Source: Alphaproteobacteria bacterium
GTDB lineage: Bacteria > Myxococcota_A > UBA796 > GCA-2862545
Assembly (NCBI GenBank): GCA_020632875.1
Contig: JACKET010000005.1
Coordinates: 248,001-312,000, forward strand
Direction: 5' to 3'
Length of the DNA stretch: 64,000 nt
Part shown: positions 15,904-24,288 of the stretch, piece after piece
How positions within the stretch are numbered: position 1 is the stretch's first letter
How the letters are laid out: each line of letters starts with the position of its first letter
Translations under genes and position numbers: made by a program
Notes under the pieces: model-generated
Seen by the model: only the letters and a program-made list of their open reading frames with translations
Databases searched by the model: none
What the model was told of the DNA's origin: nothing

Positions 15904-16656
15904 ATGACGCAGGAGAGGCCGTCAGCGCGGCGCACGGTTCGACGCCCCAGCCCGGAGTCGTTGAAGGCGAAAGCCGATGCGCTGCACAAGGACGGCATGC
16001 CGTTCCAGATGGCCATGGCGGTCGCTCACGGGCGGATGGACCTGTCCGAAGCGCTCGAGCGCATGTCCCGCAAAGACAAGGTCAACCGCCTCGTCGAAGA
16101 CCACGACCTCACCCGCGCCCTGGCGACGCAGGTGGCGATGGGCCACGTCGATCTCGAGATCATCCTCCGCCGCCGGCGTCTCAAAGAGCACCGCGACGAG
16201 AACCGCGATCGCAGCGTGCTCGAGGTCGGCAACCGCCTCACACTCGGGCTGCACGGGCGTCGCCTCGTCACCGGCACGGTCGTCGACACGTCGCCCTACT
16301 CGGTCACCATCAAGCCCGACGACGGCGAGCCCGAAGAGATCCACAAGCTCCAGATCAAGCTGGCGTACTCGCCCGACGACTGGAAGCGCGCGAAGAAGGC
16401 CATCCGCACCGACAAGAACCTCGCGAAGTCGCCGCGCGAGCCGATCCCGCGGCCTCAGGATCGCTACGGCTGCTCCGACAAGCGCCTGTTCTCCTACGTC
16501 GATCGCGGCGAAGAGATCGTGGTCACGCTGCTCGAGGGCGAGGTGGTTCGAGGCAAGGTGCTGTGGTTCTCGCGGTACGAGATCGCGCTCCAGGTCCGTG
16601 GCGAGACCGACATCGTCGTGCTCCGCCACGCGCTCCACGACGTCCAGATCGGCTGA
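15904..16656 (+). CDS. Tandem Sm/Hfq-like domain protein
   Basis: 250 residues from the ATG at 15904, preceded by GGGAG at six bases; an in-frame ATG at 15889 is possible. Seen: two similar helical motifs at the N-terminus (FQMAMAVAHGRMDLSEALER and LATQVAMGHVDLEIILRR). Next comes an Sm-like segment (LTLGLHGRRLVTGTVVDTSP with HKLQIKLAY) and a clearer second one (IVVTLLEGEVVRGKVLWFS, then VLRHALHDVQ), which matches the Hfq Sm1/Sm2 pattern including the K/R-H-A-I-like motif. Inference: an RNA-binding protein with two covalently linked Sm folds. Rich in Arg/Lys, no signal peptide. It could act as an Hfq-like chaperone; no canonical hfq is in this window. Confidence 0.78.
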   Translation: MTQERPSARRTVRRPSPESLKAKADALHKDGMPFQMAMAVAHGRMDLSEALERMSRKDKVNRLVEDHDLTRALATQVAMGHVDLEIILRRRRLKEHRDENRDRSVLEVGNRLTLGLHGRRLVTGTVVDTSPYSVTIKPDDGEPEEIHKLQIKLAYSPDDWKRAKKAIRTDKNLAKSPREPIPRPQDRYGCSDKRLFSYVDRGEEIVVTLLEGEVVRGKVLWFSRYEIALQVRGETDIVVLRHALHDVQIG

Positions 16657-16717
16657 GCGGCTTCGCCCGGCCCCCCCGCGACGGCTATGTGGGGTGCCCT
16701 CGAGGTTGGGAGATCGG

Positions 16718-17347
16718 ATGGGAATCATGTCCGGCGCGATGTCCGTGCGCCGATTCCGGGTCGTGGGTGAGCTTCCCGAAGGCTGGCGCGAGCTGTTCCG
16801 CGACCGCCTGCAGGAGCTCGCGTTCAAGACGCCTCCGCACGAGGTCGGCAAAGAGGAGATCGAGGGCTGGGTCGAGGTCCACAACCTCCTCGACGCCGAC
16901 TTCGAGAACTACAACCGCTGGCTCTACAACGAGTTCGTGCTGATCGCGCTCCGCGTCGACAAGAAGCGCCTGCCCGCCAAGCTCTTCGCGGCGACGCTCG
17001 AGAAGCGCTGCGAAGCGTGGAAGAAGGAGAAGGAGGTCGAGCGTGTGCCCGCCTCCATCCGCACCGAGCTGAAAGAGGCGCTCGAGCTCGAGTGGCTCAA
17101 GCAGACGCTGCCGACGGTCGCGGTCACCGAGGCCGCGTGGAACGTGAACGAGGAGTGGCTGGTGCTGCACGGCATGTCCGACGCCGTCTCCGACCGCTTC
17201 CGCAAGCGCTTCTTCCGCACCTTCGGCCTGCGGCTCGTGCCGTGGTCGCCGCTCGACTGGGTGCGCACGACCGACACCGTCGAAGGCCTCATCAACAAGG
17301 CGCCCTCGCTCATGGCGAGCCCTGAAGACCTCGGAGAGTTGCGATGA
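16718..17347 (+). CDS. RdgC-like recombination-associated protein (short, N-terminal part)
   Basis: 209 residues. RdgC is a ring-forming DNA-binding protein that restrains RecA. Seen: FRVVGELPEGWRELFRDRLQ, VLIALRVDKKRLPAKLFAAT, the charged segment ERVPASIRTELKEALELEWL, then LPTVAVTEAAWNVNEEWLVL and FRKRFFRTFGLRLVPWSPLD. These follow the order of the central RdgC core (Lys/Glu-rich helix, LLPRAFS-like, W-id-, then FGSLPVVPL-like). Deltaproteobacteria carry such short RdgC relatives. The ATG at 16718 has GGGAG upstream; a later ATG at 16739 is an alternative. The stop overlaps the partner gene by four bases. Confidence 0.78.
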   Translation: MGIMSGAMSVRRFRVVGELPEGWRELFRDRLQELAFKTPPHEVGKEEIEGWVEVHNLLDADFENYNRWLYNEFVLIALRVDKKRLPAKLFAATLEKRCEAWKKEKEVERVPASIRTELKEALELEWLKQTLPTVAVTEAAWNVNEEWLVLHGMSDAVSDRFRKRFFRTFGLRLVPWSPLDWVRTTDTVEGLINKAPSLMASPEDLGELR

Positions 17348-17862
17348 GCGAGCAGGATGGCCTCCCGGTTCTCCCGCACCTCGCGGGCGAGTTCTACACG
17401 TGGCTCTGGTGGTCGAGCGAGGTCCAGGGGGCGGTGTTCAGCCTGCCCGACCCCGTCGGCCAGATCGAGCTGTGGGTCGACGAGCGCCTCGCGTTCCGCA
17501 ACGCCGACGACACCAAGGTCACCGCGGTGATGACGGGCGAAGCGCCCTCCACGTCGCTCGAGGCGCGCGCGGCGCTGGCGGGCGGCAAGGTGCTCAACGA
17601 CCTCCGCGTCGGCATCCGCCGCGACGACCGCGAGTTCACGGTCACGCTCAAGGGCCCGGCGATGCACATCACGGGCGCGAAGCTCCCGCAGGTCATGTCG
17701 GAGGGCATCGACGAGGTGCTGTACGACCGGATGTTCCTGTACGGCGAGCTGTCGCTCGTGCTGGCCGCGCTGTACGACACGTTCGCCGAGAAGCGCGTCT
17801 CCGCCGCGTGGGAGAGCGAGGTGCTGCCCGGTCTGCGTCGGTGGATCGGCGGCGAGCTCTGA
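17344..17862 (+). CDS. Partner protein of the RdgC-like gene (RdgC C-terminal-like)
   Basis: 172 residues, start codon inside the ATGA overlap with the RdgC-like gene. Seen: HLAGEFYTWLWWSSEVQG, similar to a GxEFLTWLWF motif that I recall accompanying short RdgC homologues; VGQIELWVDERLAF; ARAALAGGKVLNDLRVGIRR; and an acidic helical end (MFLYGELSLVLAALYDTFAE). RdgC of E. coli ends with a similar GK-V-TKLALDW and a helical tail. Inference: this gene supplies the C-terminal half of RdgC as a separate chain. The tRNA gene follows after 73 bp. Confidence 0.75.
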   Translation: MSEQDGLPVLPHLAGEFYTWLWWSSEVQGAVFSLPDPVGQIELWVDERLAFRNADDTKVTAVMTGEAPSTSLEARAALAGGKVLNDLRVGIRRDDREFTVTLKGPAMHITGAKLPQVMSEGIDEVLYDRMFLYGELSLVLAALYDTFAEKRVSAAWESEVLPGLRRWIGGEL

Positions 17863-17935
17863 CGGCGGTTGCCGTCCGACCGCACCCCGAATACACCTCC
17901 CGTACAGCACGCTTCGCCGGATGGCGGGGGCTCGT

Positions 17936-18012
17936 GCGCGATTAGCTCAGCTGGATAGAGCGCTGGCCTCCGGAGCCAGAGGTCACAGGTTCGAATCCTG
18001 TATCGCGTACCA
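17936..18012 (+). tRNA. tRNA-Arg(CCG)
   Basis: 77 nt including an encoded CCA (18010-18012). Acceptor stem 17936-17942 pairs with 18002-18008 (one terminal G-U). The D arm opens with TAGCTCAGCTGGATAGAGC, the anticodon stem-loop is CTGGC-CTCCGGA-GCCAG giving anticodon CCG (reads CGG, Arg), and the T arm contains GGTTCGAATCC. All cloverleaf features are intact. No truncated tRNA copy or integrase is seen nearby. Confidence 0.96.
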
Positions 18013-18130
18013 CCCCCGCCTTTCGGGTGCTGATGGTCACCCGCTCCGAACGGTGCGTGTGGGGACCGTCACCGCGCGCGGGCTGTGCGTTGTGCTATGT
18101 TCGTCCCGTGAATCGAGGACATCACAGCAC

Positions 18131-19045
18131 GTGCGCGTGACCTTCTGGGGAGTACGGGGTTCAATCCCCATTCCGGGCGAGCGAACGCAACGGTGGGGTG
18201 GCAACTCATCGTGCGTCGAAGTGCGCCATGGCGATGGGCCGCCCCTCGTCCTGGACTGCGGTACGGGTGCGCGCGCGCTCGGATTCAAGCTCGTCGGCCA
18301 GCCGGTGCGCGAGATGGATCTCCTGTTCTCGCACTTCCACATGGATCACGTGTTCGGGTTCCCGTTCTTCATCCCGATCTACACGCCCGGGTACAATGTC
18401 CGGATCTCGATTCCCGCGTTCAGCGAAGACGAAGCGCGGCAGAAGCTCGGCCGGTACCTGAACGGCGTCTACCACCCAACGCGCCTGCGCGAGCTGCCCG
18501 CGAACGTCGAGTTCATCCCGATCCGGCCCGGCAAGGCGTACCGCCGCGGCGTGTTCGACGTGAAGGGCCTGCAGCTCAACCACCCCGGCGGCTCGGTCGG
18601 CTACCGCATCGAGGCCGACGGCCAGAGCTTCGCCTACATCACCGACACCGCGCCCTTCGCCCGCCCGGGCGAGGGCGTCGACGCGGGCGAGCCGCCCACG
18701 GCGGCCGAATCGCGGGTCATCGAGTTCCTCCGCGACTGCGACATGGTCGTCTACGACACCATGTTCGACCACGACGAGTACCTCGAGAAGATGACCTGGG
18801 GGCACAGCTACCCCGAATACGCGGACGCCCTGTGCCGGGCGGCCGGCGTGAAGACGCTCGTCCTGTTCCACCACCTGCCCGACGCGTCCGACGAGATGAT
18901 GGATGCGCTCGAGGCCAAGTGGGCCGGCGCGTCCAATCCGGCCGTCATCGTGGCCCGCGAAGGGGCGACGGTCGAAGTGCAGCAGCCCGCCGTGCCATCC
19001 GGGCAACAGGGCGAGGCGAGGGCTCCCGTGAACGTCGAGGGGTAG
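18131..19045 (+). CDS. Metallo-beta-lactamase-fold hydrolase
   Basis: 304 residues from GTG at 18131 (MRVTFWGVRGSIPIPGERT), the standard start of a bacterial MBL subgroup that shares VRFWGVRGSIP and YGGNTSCVEV. Seen: LVLDCGTGARALG, the metal-binding SHFHMDHVFGFPFF (HxHxDH), HPGGSVGYRIE with a metal-ligand His, an ITDT Asp motif (FAYITDTAPFARP), and FHHLPDASD near the C-terminus. Soluble, cytoplasmic. Substrate unknown; relatives include cyclic-phosphodiesterase-like and RNA-processing enzymes, but this branch is usually annotated only as hydrolase. It ends with a low-complexity tail. Confidence 0.9.
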   Translation: MRVTFWGVRGSIPIPGERTQRWGGNSSCVEVRHGDGPPLVLDCGTGARALGFKLVGQPVREMDLLFSHFHMDHVFGFPFFIPIYTPGYNVRISIPAFSEDEARQKLGRYLNGVYHPTRLRELPANVEFIPIRPGKAYRRGVFDVKGLQLNHPGGSVGYRIEADGQSFAYITDTAPFARPGEGVDAGEPPTAAESRVIEFLRDCDMVVYDTMFDHDEYLEKMTWGHSYPEYADALCRAAGVKTLVLFHHLPDASDEMMDALEAKWAGASNPAVIVAREGATVEVQQPAVPSGQQGEARAPVNVEG

Positions 19046-19050
19046 GTCTC

Positions 19051-19389
19051 GAGGTCTCCGCCGAGTGGCTCCAGGCGACCGCGACCGGGCTCCTGCTGCT
19101 GCTCGCCGCGTATTGGATCCCGTGGCTCGTGAATCGGGTGTGGCGCCAGACGCTGTGGGACGAGGGCGGCGGCACGCTGCGCGACCTCGAGCAGGCGCTC
19201 GGCGCCCCGATCCGCGCCCGCCGCGCGGGGTGGGAGATCCGCGGAGCCACCGGGCGCGTGTGGATCGCGGGCGGTATCCGCGGCGTGCGCACGCGGCTGT
19301 GGCGCGCCGACGGGCAGAAGCGAATCGAGGCGGGGTGGATGGAGCCCGCCGACATCGTCGCGTGGCTCGGGCCCGCGAAGGAAGGCTAG
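19051..19389 (+). CDS. Small membrane protein, start codon unclear
   Basis: A frame open to the TAG at 19389 encodes a membrane segment (GLLLLLAAYWIPWLVNRVW) and a basic soluble domain (GAPIRARRAGWEIRGATGRV, TRLWRADGQKRIEAGWMEPA). Base composition and sense support a real gene. No ATG, GTG or TTG occurs between the MBL stop and the membrane segment. The nearest are GTG 18919, which would overlap the upstream gene by 127 bases with implausible sequence, and GTG 19129, which would delete most of the anchor. The start given (19051) is therefore approximate. A non-canonical start or a sequence error are the alternatives. The stop overlaps the convergent gene at 19386. Confidence 0.5.
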   Translation, partial: EVSAEWLQATATGLLLLLAAYWIPWLVNRVWRQTLWDEGGGTLRDLEQALGAPIRARRAGWEIRGATGRVWIAGGIRGVRTRLWRADGQKRIEAGWMEPADIVAWLGPAKEG

Positions 19390-20462
19390 AAGGCGCCGAC
19401 CTCGCGGGCCGTCTTGCGGCGCGTGTCGCCCTCTTTCGCGTGGGAGCGCAGGCGGCCGAGCACTTCGTCGAGGCGCTCGGGCATCGTCTCGCCGGGCAGC
19501 TCGCGGGCCACGGCGAGCCCCGCACGGGCTTCTTCGAGGAACGCGAGGGCGTACTCGACGAGCGCGTCGTTGCGACGGATCTCGACATCGATGAGCGCGC
19601 GGTGCTCGAGCAGGCGCTTGAGGTGGGCGGCGGTGGCCGCGTGGCGCTCGCGGGTGAACTCGTCTTCTTCGGGGTCGGGGTTCTCGTAGCGATCGATGCG
19701 ATCGTTGATCGAGACGGGGTCGATCGACTCGGCTTCGGCGTCGAGCGTCTGGCGCGTGAGCTGGAGGCGGTAGACCCACATCGCGACCTCGGCGAGACCG
19801 CCGCGCGTGTCGCGATCGGGAGCGTGTTGGCAGGCCTTCTCGTAGAGCTCGAGCGCCCGGAACACCGGCGGGCGGTAGCGGAGCTGCAGCTCGGCCTGGA
19901 TCTGGCGCGGGGAGGGGAGGTCGGGCCCGTTGTCGAAGCGGATGGCGGCGGGCAGCAGGCCCTGGGAGCCCATGAGGCCCACGAGGCCCGCGGTGACGAT
20001 CGCGGAGATGACGAGCGGCATGCTGTTGGGCAGCAGGGCCGTCGCGGCCCACAGCCCGAGGCTCGACCCGGTGAGCGTCGCGAGCGCGCCGTTCACGTGG
20101 TCGAGCCAGTCGGTGCGGTGGGGCAGGAGCCACGTGGCGAGCGCGCCCGCCACGGCCCCGGCGCCCACCACGGCGGGGAGCTGGTTCACGGTGAAGAGGA
20201 GGCCGGCGAGGGCGACGGCCACGGTGACGATGGGCAGAGCCCACATCTTCTTCGGATTCACCGAGCCCGCTCCGGCGCCGATGGCGATGGAGAGCGCGAG
20301 CTCGGGCTGCATCGCCCAGAGGCCGACCACCGAGACGAACCCGGCGACGAGCATCTGAGCCCCGACCCACATGCCCTGGCGTGCGGGAAGGGCCGGCAGC
20401 GCGGTGCCCCGGAGGGCGATGGGAGCCGCGCTGACCGTCTGCAGCTTACCGGTAGGCGTCAC
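19386..20462 (-). CDS. Multi-pass membrane protein with cytoplasmic helical tail
   Basis: 358 residues. Seen: at least four hydrophobic segments in the first half (MLVAGFVSVVGLWAM, ALPIVTVAVALAGLLFTV, AVVGAGAVAGALATWLLP, SMPLVISAIVTAGLVGLM), then a highly charged, predicted helical or coiled-coil C-terminal half (LQLTRQTLDAEAESIDPVSI, ERHAATAAHLKRLLEHRALI). No recognised family. The proposed GTG start at 20462 overlaps the end of the VWA gene by 17 bases; a later Met (MWVGAQML) is a possible start. Probably co-transcribed with the VWA gene. Its stop overlaps the convergent plus-strand stop (CTAG-type overlap). Confidence 0.78.
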   Translation of the reverse strand: MTPTGKLQTVSAAPIALRGTALPALPARQGMWVGAQMLVAGFVSVVGLWAMQPELALSIAIGAGAGSVNPKKMWALPIVTVAVALAGLLFTVNQLPAVVGAGAVAGALATWLLPHRTDWLDHVNGALATLTGSSLGLWAATALLPNSMPLVISAIVTAGLVGLMGSQGLLPAAIRFDNGPDLPSPRQIQAELQLRYRPPVFRALELYEKACQHAPDRDTRGGLAEVAMWVYRLQLTRQTLDAEAESIDPVSINDRIDRYENPDPEEDEFTRERHAATAAHLKRLLEHRALIDVEIRRNDALVEYALAFLEEARAGLAVARELPGETMPERLDEVLGRLRSHAKEGDTRRKTAREVGAF

Positions 20463-21885
20463 GGAAGTACTCCTTGTTCATCTTGATGGCCCGGCGGCCT
20501 TCGGAGCTGGAGGGAGCGTTGTCTTCGTACACGTCGAGCTGCAGCTCGAGGGCCTTCGCGTCGGCTTCGAGCTTCACGTCGCCCGTGCTGCTCGCGGCCT
20601 GGCGCAGCACACCGCTGCCCTCGGCGAGCATCTTCTTCGCCTGCTTCAGGTCGCCCTGCTCGTACGCCCGCGTGGACATCTCGAGGTACCGGTTGCCCCA
20701 CGCGCGGTTCGCGGCCGCCGACTTCTCGCGGTCGACGTTGGCCTGCACGCGGTTGGGGTCGACCGTGATGTCGGCGACGGCGATGTCGGAGCTCTGGCTC
20801 TGGATGCGGTCGACGAGGTCGGTGTAGTCGGCACGCACGGCCGCCACGTCGAGATCGCCCGTGGTGTGGCCCGTCACGCGCACCCGCGCGACGATCTTGC
20901 GCTCGGCGCCCGCCTGCACGTCGCCCATGAAGATGGTCCAGCCCTTGCCGGTCTTCTGGGCATCCCAGCCGATCACCTCGATGGGCTCGACATCCGGGGG
21001 CAGGTCGATCGTGATGGCCGTGTTGCGGGCGACCACGGTGGCCGTGCGCTGAAGCTCGGCCTCGAACACCGCGGAGAGCTCGGCGGGATCGTCGATGAAG
21101 TCGTAGTTCCCGCCGCCGAGGTCGGCGATGCGCGCGAGCACGTCTTCGCGGTAGTCGACGCCGAGGCCCAGGGCCGTGACCGAGATGCCCTTCGCCGAGG
21201 CCTGGGCCGCGAAACGCGCGAGGCTGTCGGGGTCGCTGACGCCGACGTTCGCCTTGCCGTCGGAGAGGATGACGAGCTTTCCGACCTCACCCGCATCGAG
21301 GGAGTCGAGGACCTCCTTCTTCCCGAGCTCCATCCCGCCGTAGAGGTTCGTGCCGCCGCCTTCGTAGATCCGGTCGATCTGGCGCGAGATGCGGTCGACG
21401 TCGACGATCCGGGTGGCCGGGACGATCACGCGCGCATTGTCGTTGAAGGTGACCAGCGAGTACTCGTCGTCGGGGCCCATCGAGCGAACGATGTGCTTGG
21501 CCGCGGACTTCGCGTAGTCGATCTTGCCGCGGGCCGACATCGAGCCCGACGTGTCCATCACGACGGCGACGTTCACGGGCTGCCGCACCTGCTCGCCCTC
21601 GCCGAGGGGCGCGCGAACGGAGATCGTCAGGAAGCGCTCGGATGCCGTGCCCTTGAGGACGCTGGGGCGATCGAGGCCCGCGTCGACGATGAGCCGGCCC
21701 TGCTCGGCTTCGGCTTCGACGACCACATCGGGCTCGACGACGACCGGCTCGACGACCGACACCGGGGGCGCGGGCGGAGGCTCCGGGGGAGGGGTGGGCG
21801 CGAAGATCGCCGTCAGCCGGGGGGCGAGCGCCGCTGCCACCACCGCTGCGCCGGCGAGCCCGAGAGTCATCTGCCATCGCTTCAT
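20446..21885 (-). CDS. Von Willebrand factor A domain protein, membrane-anchored or secreted
   Basis: 479 residues. Seen: N-terminal hydrophobic segment (LGLAGAAVVAAALAP), a Pro/Val/Glu linker, then a VWA domain with an intact MIDAS motif at Asp111 (VVMDTSGSMS), the second metal region GGGTNLYGGMELG with Thr, and LVILSDGKANVG with Asp. A beta-sandwich-like stretch follows (DLPPDVEPIEVIGWDAQKTG, VRVTGHTTGDLDVA) and a helical end. This layout matches Ca-activated-channel/YfbK-like VWA proteins. The ATG at 21885 has GGAGG upstream; the extended start at 21918 is less likely. Function in protein-protein adhesion or assembly at the cell envelope is inferred. Confidence 0.9.
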   Translation of the reverse strand: MKRWQMTLGLAGAAVVAAALAPRLTAIFAPTPPPEPPPAPPVSVVEPVVVEPDVVVEAEAEQGRLIVDAGLDRPSVLKGTASERFLTISVRAPLGEGEQVRQPVNVAVVMDTSGSMSARGKIDYAKSAAKHIVRSMGPDDEYSLVTFNDNARVIVPATRIVDVDRISRQIDRIYEGGGTNLYGGMELGKKEVLDSLDAGEVGKLVILSDGKANVGVSDPDSLARFAAQASAKGISVTALGLGVDYREDVLARIADLGGGNYDFIDDPAELSAVFEAELQRTATVVARNTAITIDLPPDVEPIEVIGWDAQKTGKGWTIFMGDVQAGAERKIVARVRVTGHTTGDLDVAAVRADYTDLVDRIQSQSSDIAVADITVDPNRVQANVDREKSAAANRAWGNRYLEMSTRAYEQGDLKQAKKMLAEGSGVLRQAASSTGDVKLEADAKALELQLDVYEDNAPSSSEGRRAIKMNKEYFRDAYR

Positions 21886-22079
21886 GAGATCCTCCGGAAC
21901 GTTCGTCGAGACGTGCACATCCCGACAACGGGGGCGCGGCGGGGTTCCTTACACCTCCGACTGGAGATTTCAGGAGACGATCTCAGGATAGCCTGGCTCG
22001 CACGCCGCCCGCCGGGTCGTGACACGTCGTTTCAACAGACGAACGACGGGCCTCCCGGATTGCACGGCGGCAGCGCGCT

Positions 22080-24215
22080 CTACTTGTAGATCTTGCCCTT
22101 GACCTTGGTGCCGCCGGGCTCGGGCCCCAGATCGGGCTCTTCGCCGAGCGGGTCGACCTTCGGACCGGGGCGGACGACGATCGTGGGCGGCGGCTCTTCG
22201 CCGGTGCCGACCTTGTGCGCCTTCGCGATGTTGCCGGGCACGGCGGGCCCCTCGGCCTGCGCGGTGGTGGCGGTCTCGAGCATCTCTTCGAGCTGCGGCA
22301 CGAGCTCGGGGCGGTGCGTGCGGAGGAGCTTGCCCACACGGCCCTTCAGCGCCGACGAGACGACGTAGACGCGGCGTGCCCAGGCCTCTTCGATGTCGGG
22401 CGTGCGGGGCTCGGCGCGCGACAGCGCCACGGCGGCCTGCGCTTCGACCAGCACGTCGGCAGCGAAGTCGTCGGCGATCGACGGCTCGCCCTTGAGGTCG
22501 ATCATGACCTCGCGCATCAGGTCGTCTTCGGAGGACGACGCCCACGCCTCGAGCCGGTACTCGACGCCGTCGCGCGCGGGGCGGTACCAGAGCGGGAGGC
22601 GCTTGTCCTCGGCGGTCCACTCGAGGTCTTCGGGGTCGCCGAACTCGGGCCAGCCGCGGAAGTGGGACTCGAGCTCTGCGAACTGCTCGTAGTTCTCGAC
22701 CTTCGAGTTCACGAGCTGGCGCGCGTGGCTCTCCTGGAAGCAGAACCAGGCCTGGGAGTAGAGCTTCGCGTGGTCGGGCGAGAGGGCCATGGCCTCCTGC
22801 ACGGCGTCGAGGCTCTCGGCGCACTTGTGGTCGCGCGCGGCCTGCACGGCCACGAACTGGCTCTGCCCGCGGGGCGGCGGCTGCGTGTAGCGCAGGGGCC
22901 GGTGGGGCAGGCGCCGCGGCGGGTCGGGGATGCGCGCCCGGAAGAACGAGTCGTCGGGCTCGGGGACCGCCGGATCGATGGGCTCGGTGCCGGGCTTCGG
23001 GCGCACGTTGGACGGATCGCCGTCGACGATGATCGTGCTCTCGTCTTCGTCGGTGGGGTCGGGACGCGTGAGGAACGCGATCGCACCGAGGCTGACGATG
23101 GCCATGAGGCCGATGACGCCGAGCGGGACCAGCAGGCGCGCGGGGCTCGCGCCCTTCTTCTTCTTCTTGAGCTTCTCGTCTTTGCCGCGCTGGAGCGGGC
23201 GGGGCGTGGCCTGCTTCTGATCGGGGACGGGCTCGTCGACCGAGGTGCCGATCGTCTGCGTCTCGCGGGGGGAGGGCGGCTCGGGCTCTTCGTCGAGGTA
23301 GCTCGGCGTGGAGGGGAGATCCTCGCGGGGCGGGGCGCTGGGCTCGGTGCGGTAGCTGTCGGGATCCGAGGCCGACTCGTAGTCGTCCATCATCTGGATC
23401 TGCGCTTCGTCGCGGAGCGCCGCGACCTGCGCGTCGATCGACTTCGGATCGGGCACCGGTGAGGTGCCCATGCCGGGCGCGTCGCCGATGAGGATCGCGA
23501 CGGCCGTGGCGTTGTCGTCGCCCTCGCGCGCGTCGACGATGTCGAGCACGTGCTTCACGCCGGGCTCGGGAGCGGCCCAGTCGATGCTGCCGAGCTCCCA
23601 GTCGGTGACGACGCCGTGCACGCCGTCGGAGCACAGCAGCACCACGTCGTTGTCGGCGAGCTCGATGGGATCGGAGAGCTCGACCTCGACCTGGCGCTCG
23701 ACGCCGAGGGAACGCGACAGGACGTGCGCCTCGGGGTGCGTGGCCGCGTCTTCGGGGGTGAGCAGCTCGGCGTCGACGAACAGGTTCACCATCGTGTGGT
23801 CGCGGGTGACCTGGACCGCCTGCCCCTCGTTGATGAGGTACGCGCGGCTGTCGCCCACGTGGGCGATGTGCACGAAGCCCTCGCCCGTGAGGATCGCCGC
23901 CACGGCGGTCGTGCCCATCCCCATCAGGCGGTGGTTCTTGCGGGCCGCCTCGTAGATCGCCTGGTTCGCGCGCTCGAGCGCGACGCGCAGCGCCTCGGGA
24001 TAGTCGCCGCCCGCGGCGAGCTCTTCGATGCAATCGTGAACGGTGCGGACCGCGAGGCTCGACGCCTGAGCGCCTCCGACGTGCCCGCCCATCCCGTCAC
24101 ACACGATGGCGAGGGTGTACCCGTCGAAGTCGAAAACCCCGAACGAATCCTGGTTTTCAGAGCGCTTGCGCTGTTCGCTCCGGTATCCGAAGGCGCGTTT
24201 CAACCGGTCCTCCAC
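22080..24215 (-). CDS. PP2C-family Ser/Thr phosphatase with membrane anchor and extracytoplasmic domain
   Basis: 711 residues from GTG at 24215. Seen: complete PP2C metal-binding set RSENQDSFG, IVCDGMGGHVGG, AHVGDSRAYL, LLCSDGVHGVV and EGDDNATAVA over about residues 15-245. An acidic Pro-rich linker is followed by a basic patch (GKDEKLKKKKKGASPA), one membrane segment (LLVPLGVIGLMAIVSLGAIA) and an extracytoplasmic part with TPR-like helices (KCAESLDAVQEAMALSPDHA) and a long helical region. Dephosphorylates Ser/Thr phosphoproteins; natural opponents are the kinase at 32418 and relatives elsewhere. The in-frame upstream extension to 24377 overlaps the divergent ggt promoter region and is rejected. 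Confidence 0.93.
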   Translation of the reverse strand: MEDRLKRAFGYRSEQRKRSENQDSFGVFDFDGYTLAIVCDGMGGHVGGAQASSLAVRTVHDCIEELAAGGDYPEALRVALERANQAIYEAARKNHRLMGMGTTAVAAILTGEGFVHIAHVGDSRAYLINEGQAVQVTRDHTMVNLFVDAELLTPEDAATHPEAHVLSRSLGVERQVEVELSDPIELADNDVVLLCSDGVHGVVTDWELGSIDWAAPEPGVKHVLDIVDAREGDDNATAVAILIGDAPGMGTSPVPDPKSIDAQVAALRDEAQIQMMDDYESASDPDSYRTEPSAPPREDLPSTPSYLDEEPEPPSPRETQTIGTSVDEPVPDQKQATPRPLQRGKDEKLKKKKKGASPARLLVPLGVIGLMAIVSLGAIAFLTRPDPTDEDESTIIVDGDPSNVRPKPGTEPIDPAVPEPDDSFFRARIPDPPRRLPHRPLRYTQPPPRGQSQFVAVQAARDHKCAESLDAVQEAMALSPDHAKLYSQAWFCFQESHARQLVNSKVENYEQFAELESHFRGWPEFGDPEDLEWTAEDKRLPLWYRPARDGVEYRLEAWASSSEDDLMREVMIDLKGEPSIADDFAADVLVEAQAAVALSRAEPRTPDIEEAWARRVYVVSSALKGRVGKLLRTHRPELVPQLEEMLETATTAQAEGPAVPGNIAKAHKVGTGEEPPPTIVVRPGPKVDPLGEEPDLGPEPGGTKVKGKIYK

Positions 24216-24288
24216 GCCGAATCTAGCACCCGTGGGCTTGTCGGGGCACCTCGACCGTGCGAACTTCCGCGACCGCACCGGAGGACAG

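Noticed and set aside
17936..18012. tRNA-Arg as an integration site
   Set aside because: No integrase, no second partial tRNA copy and no change in composition next to it.
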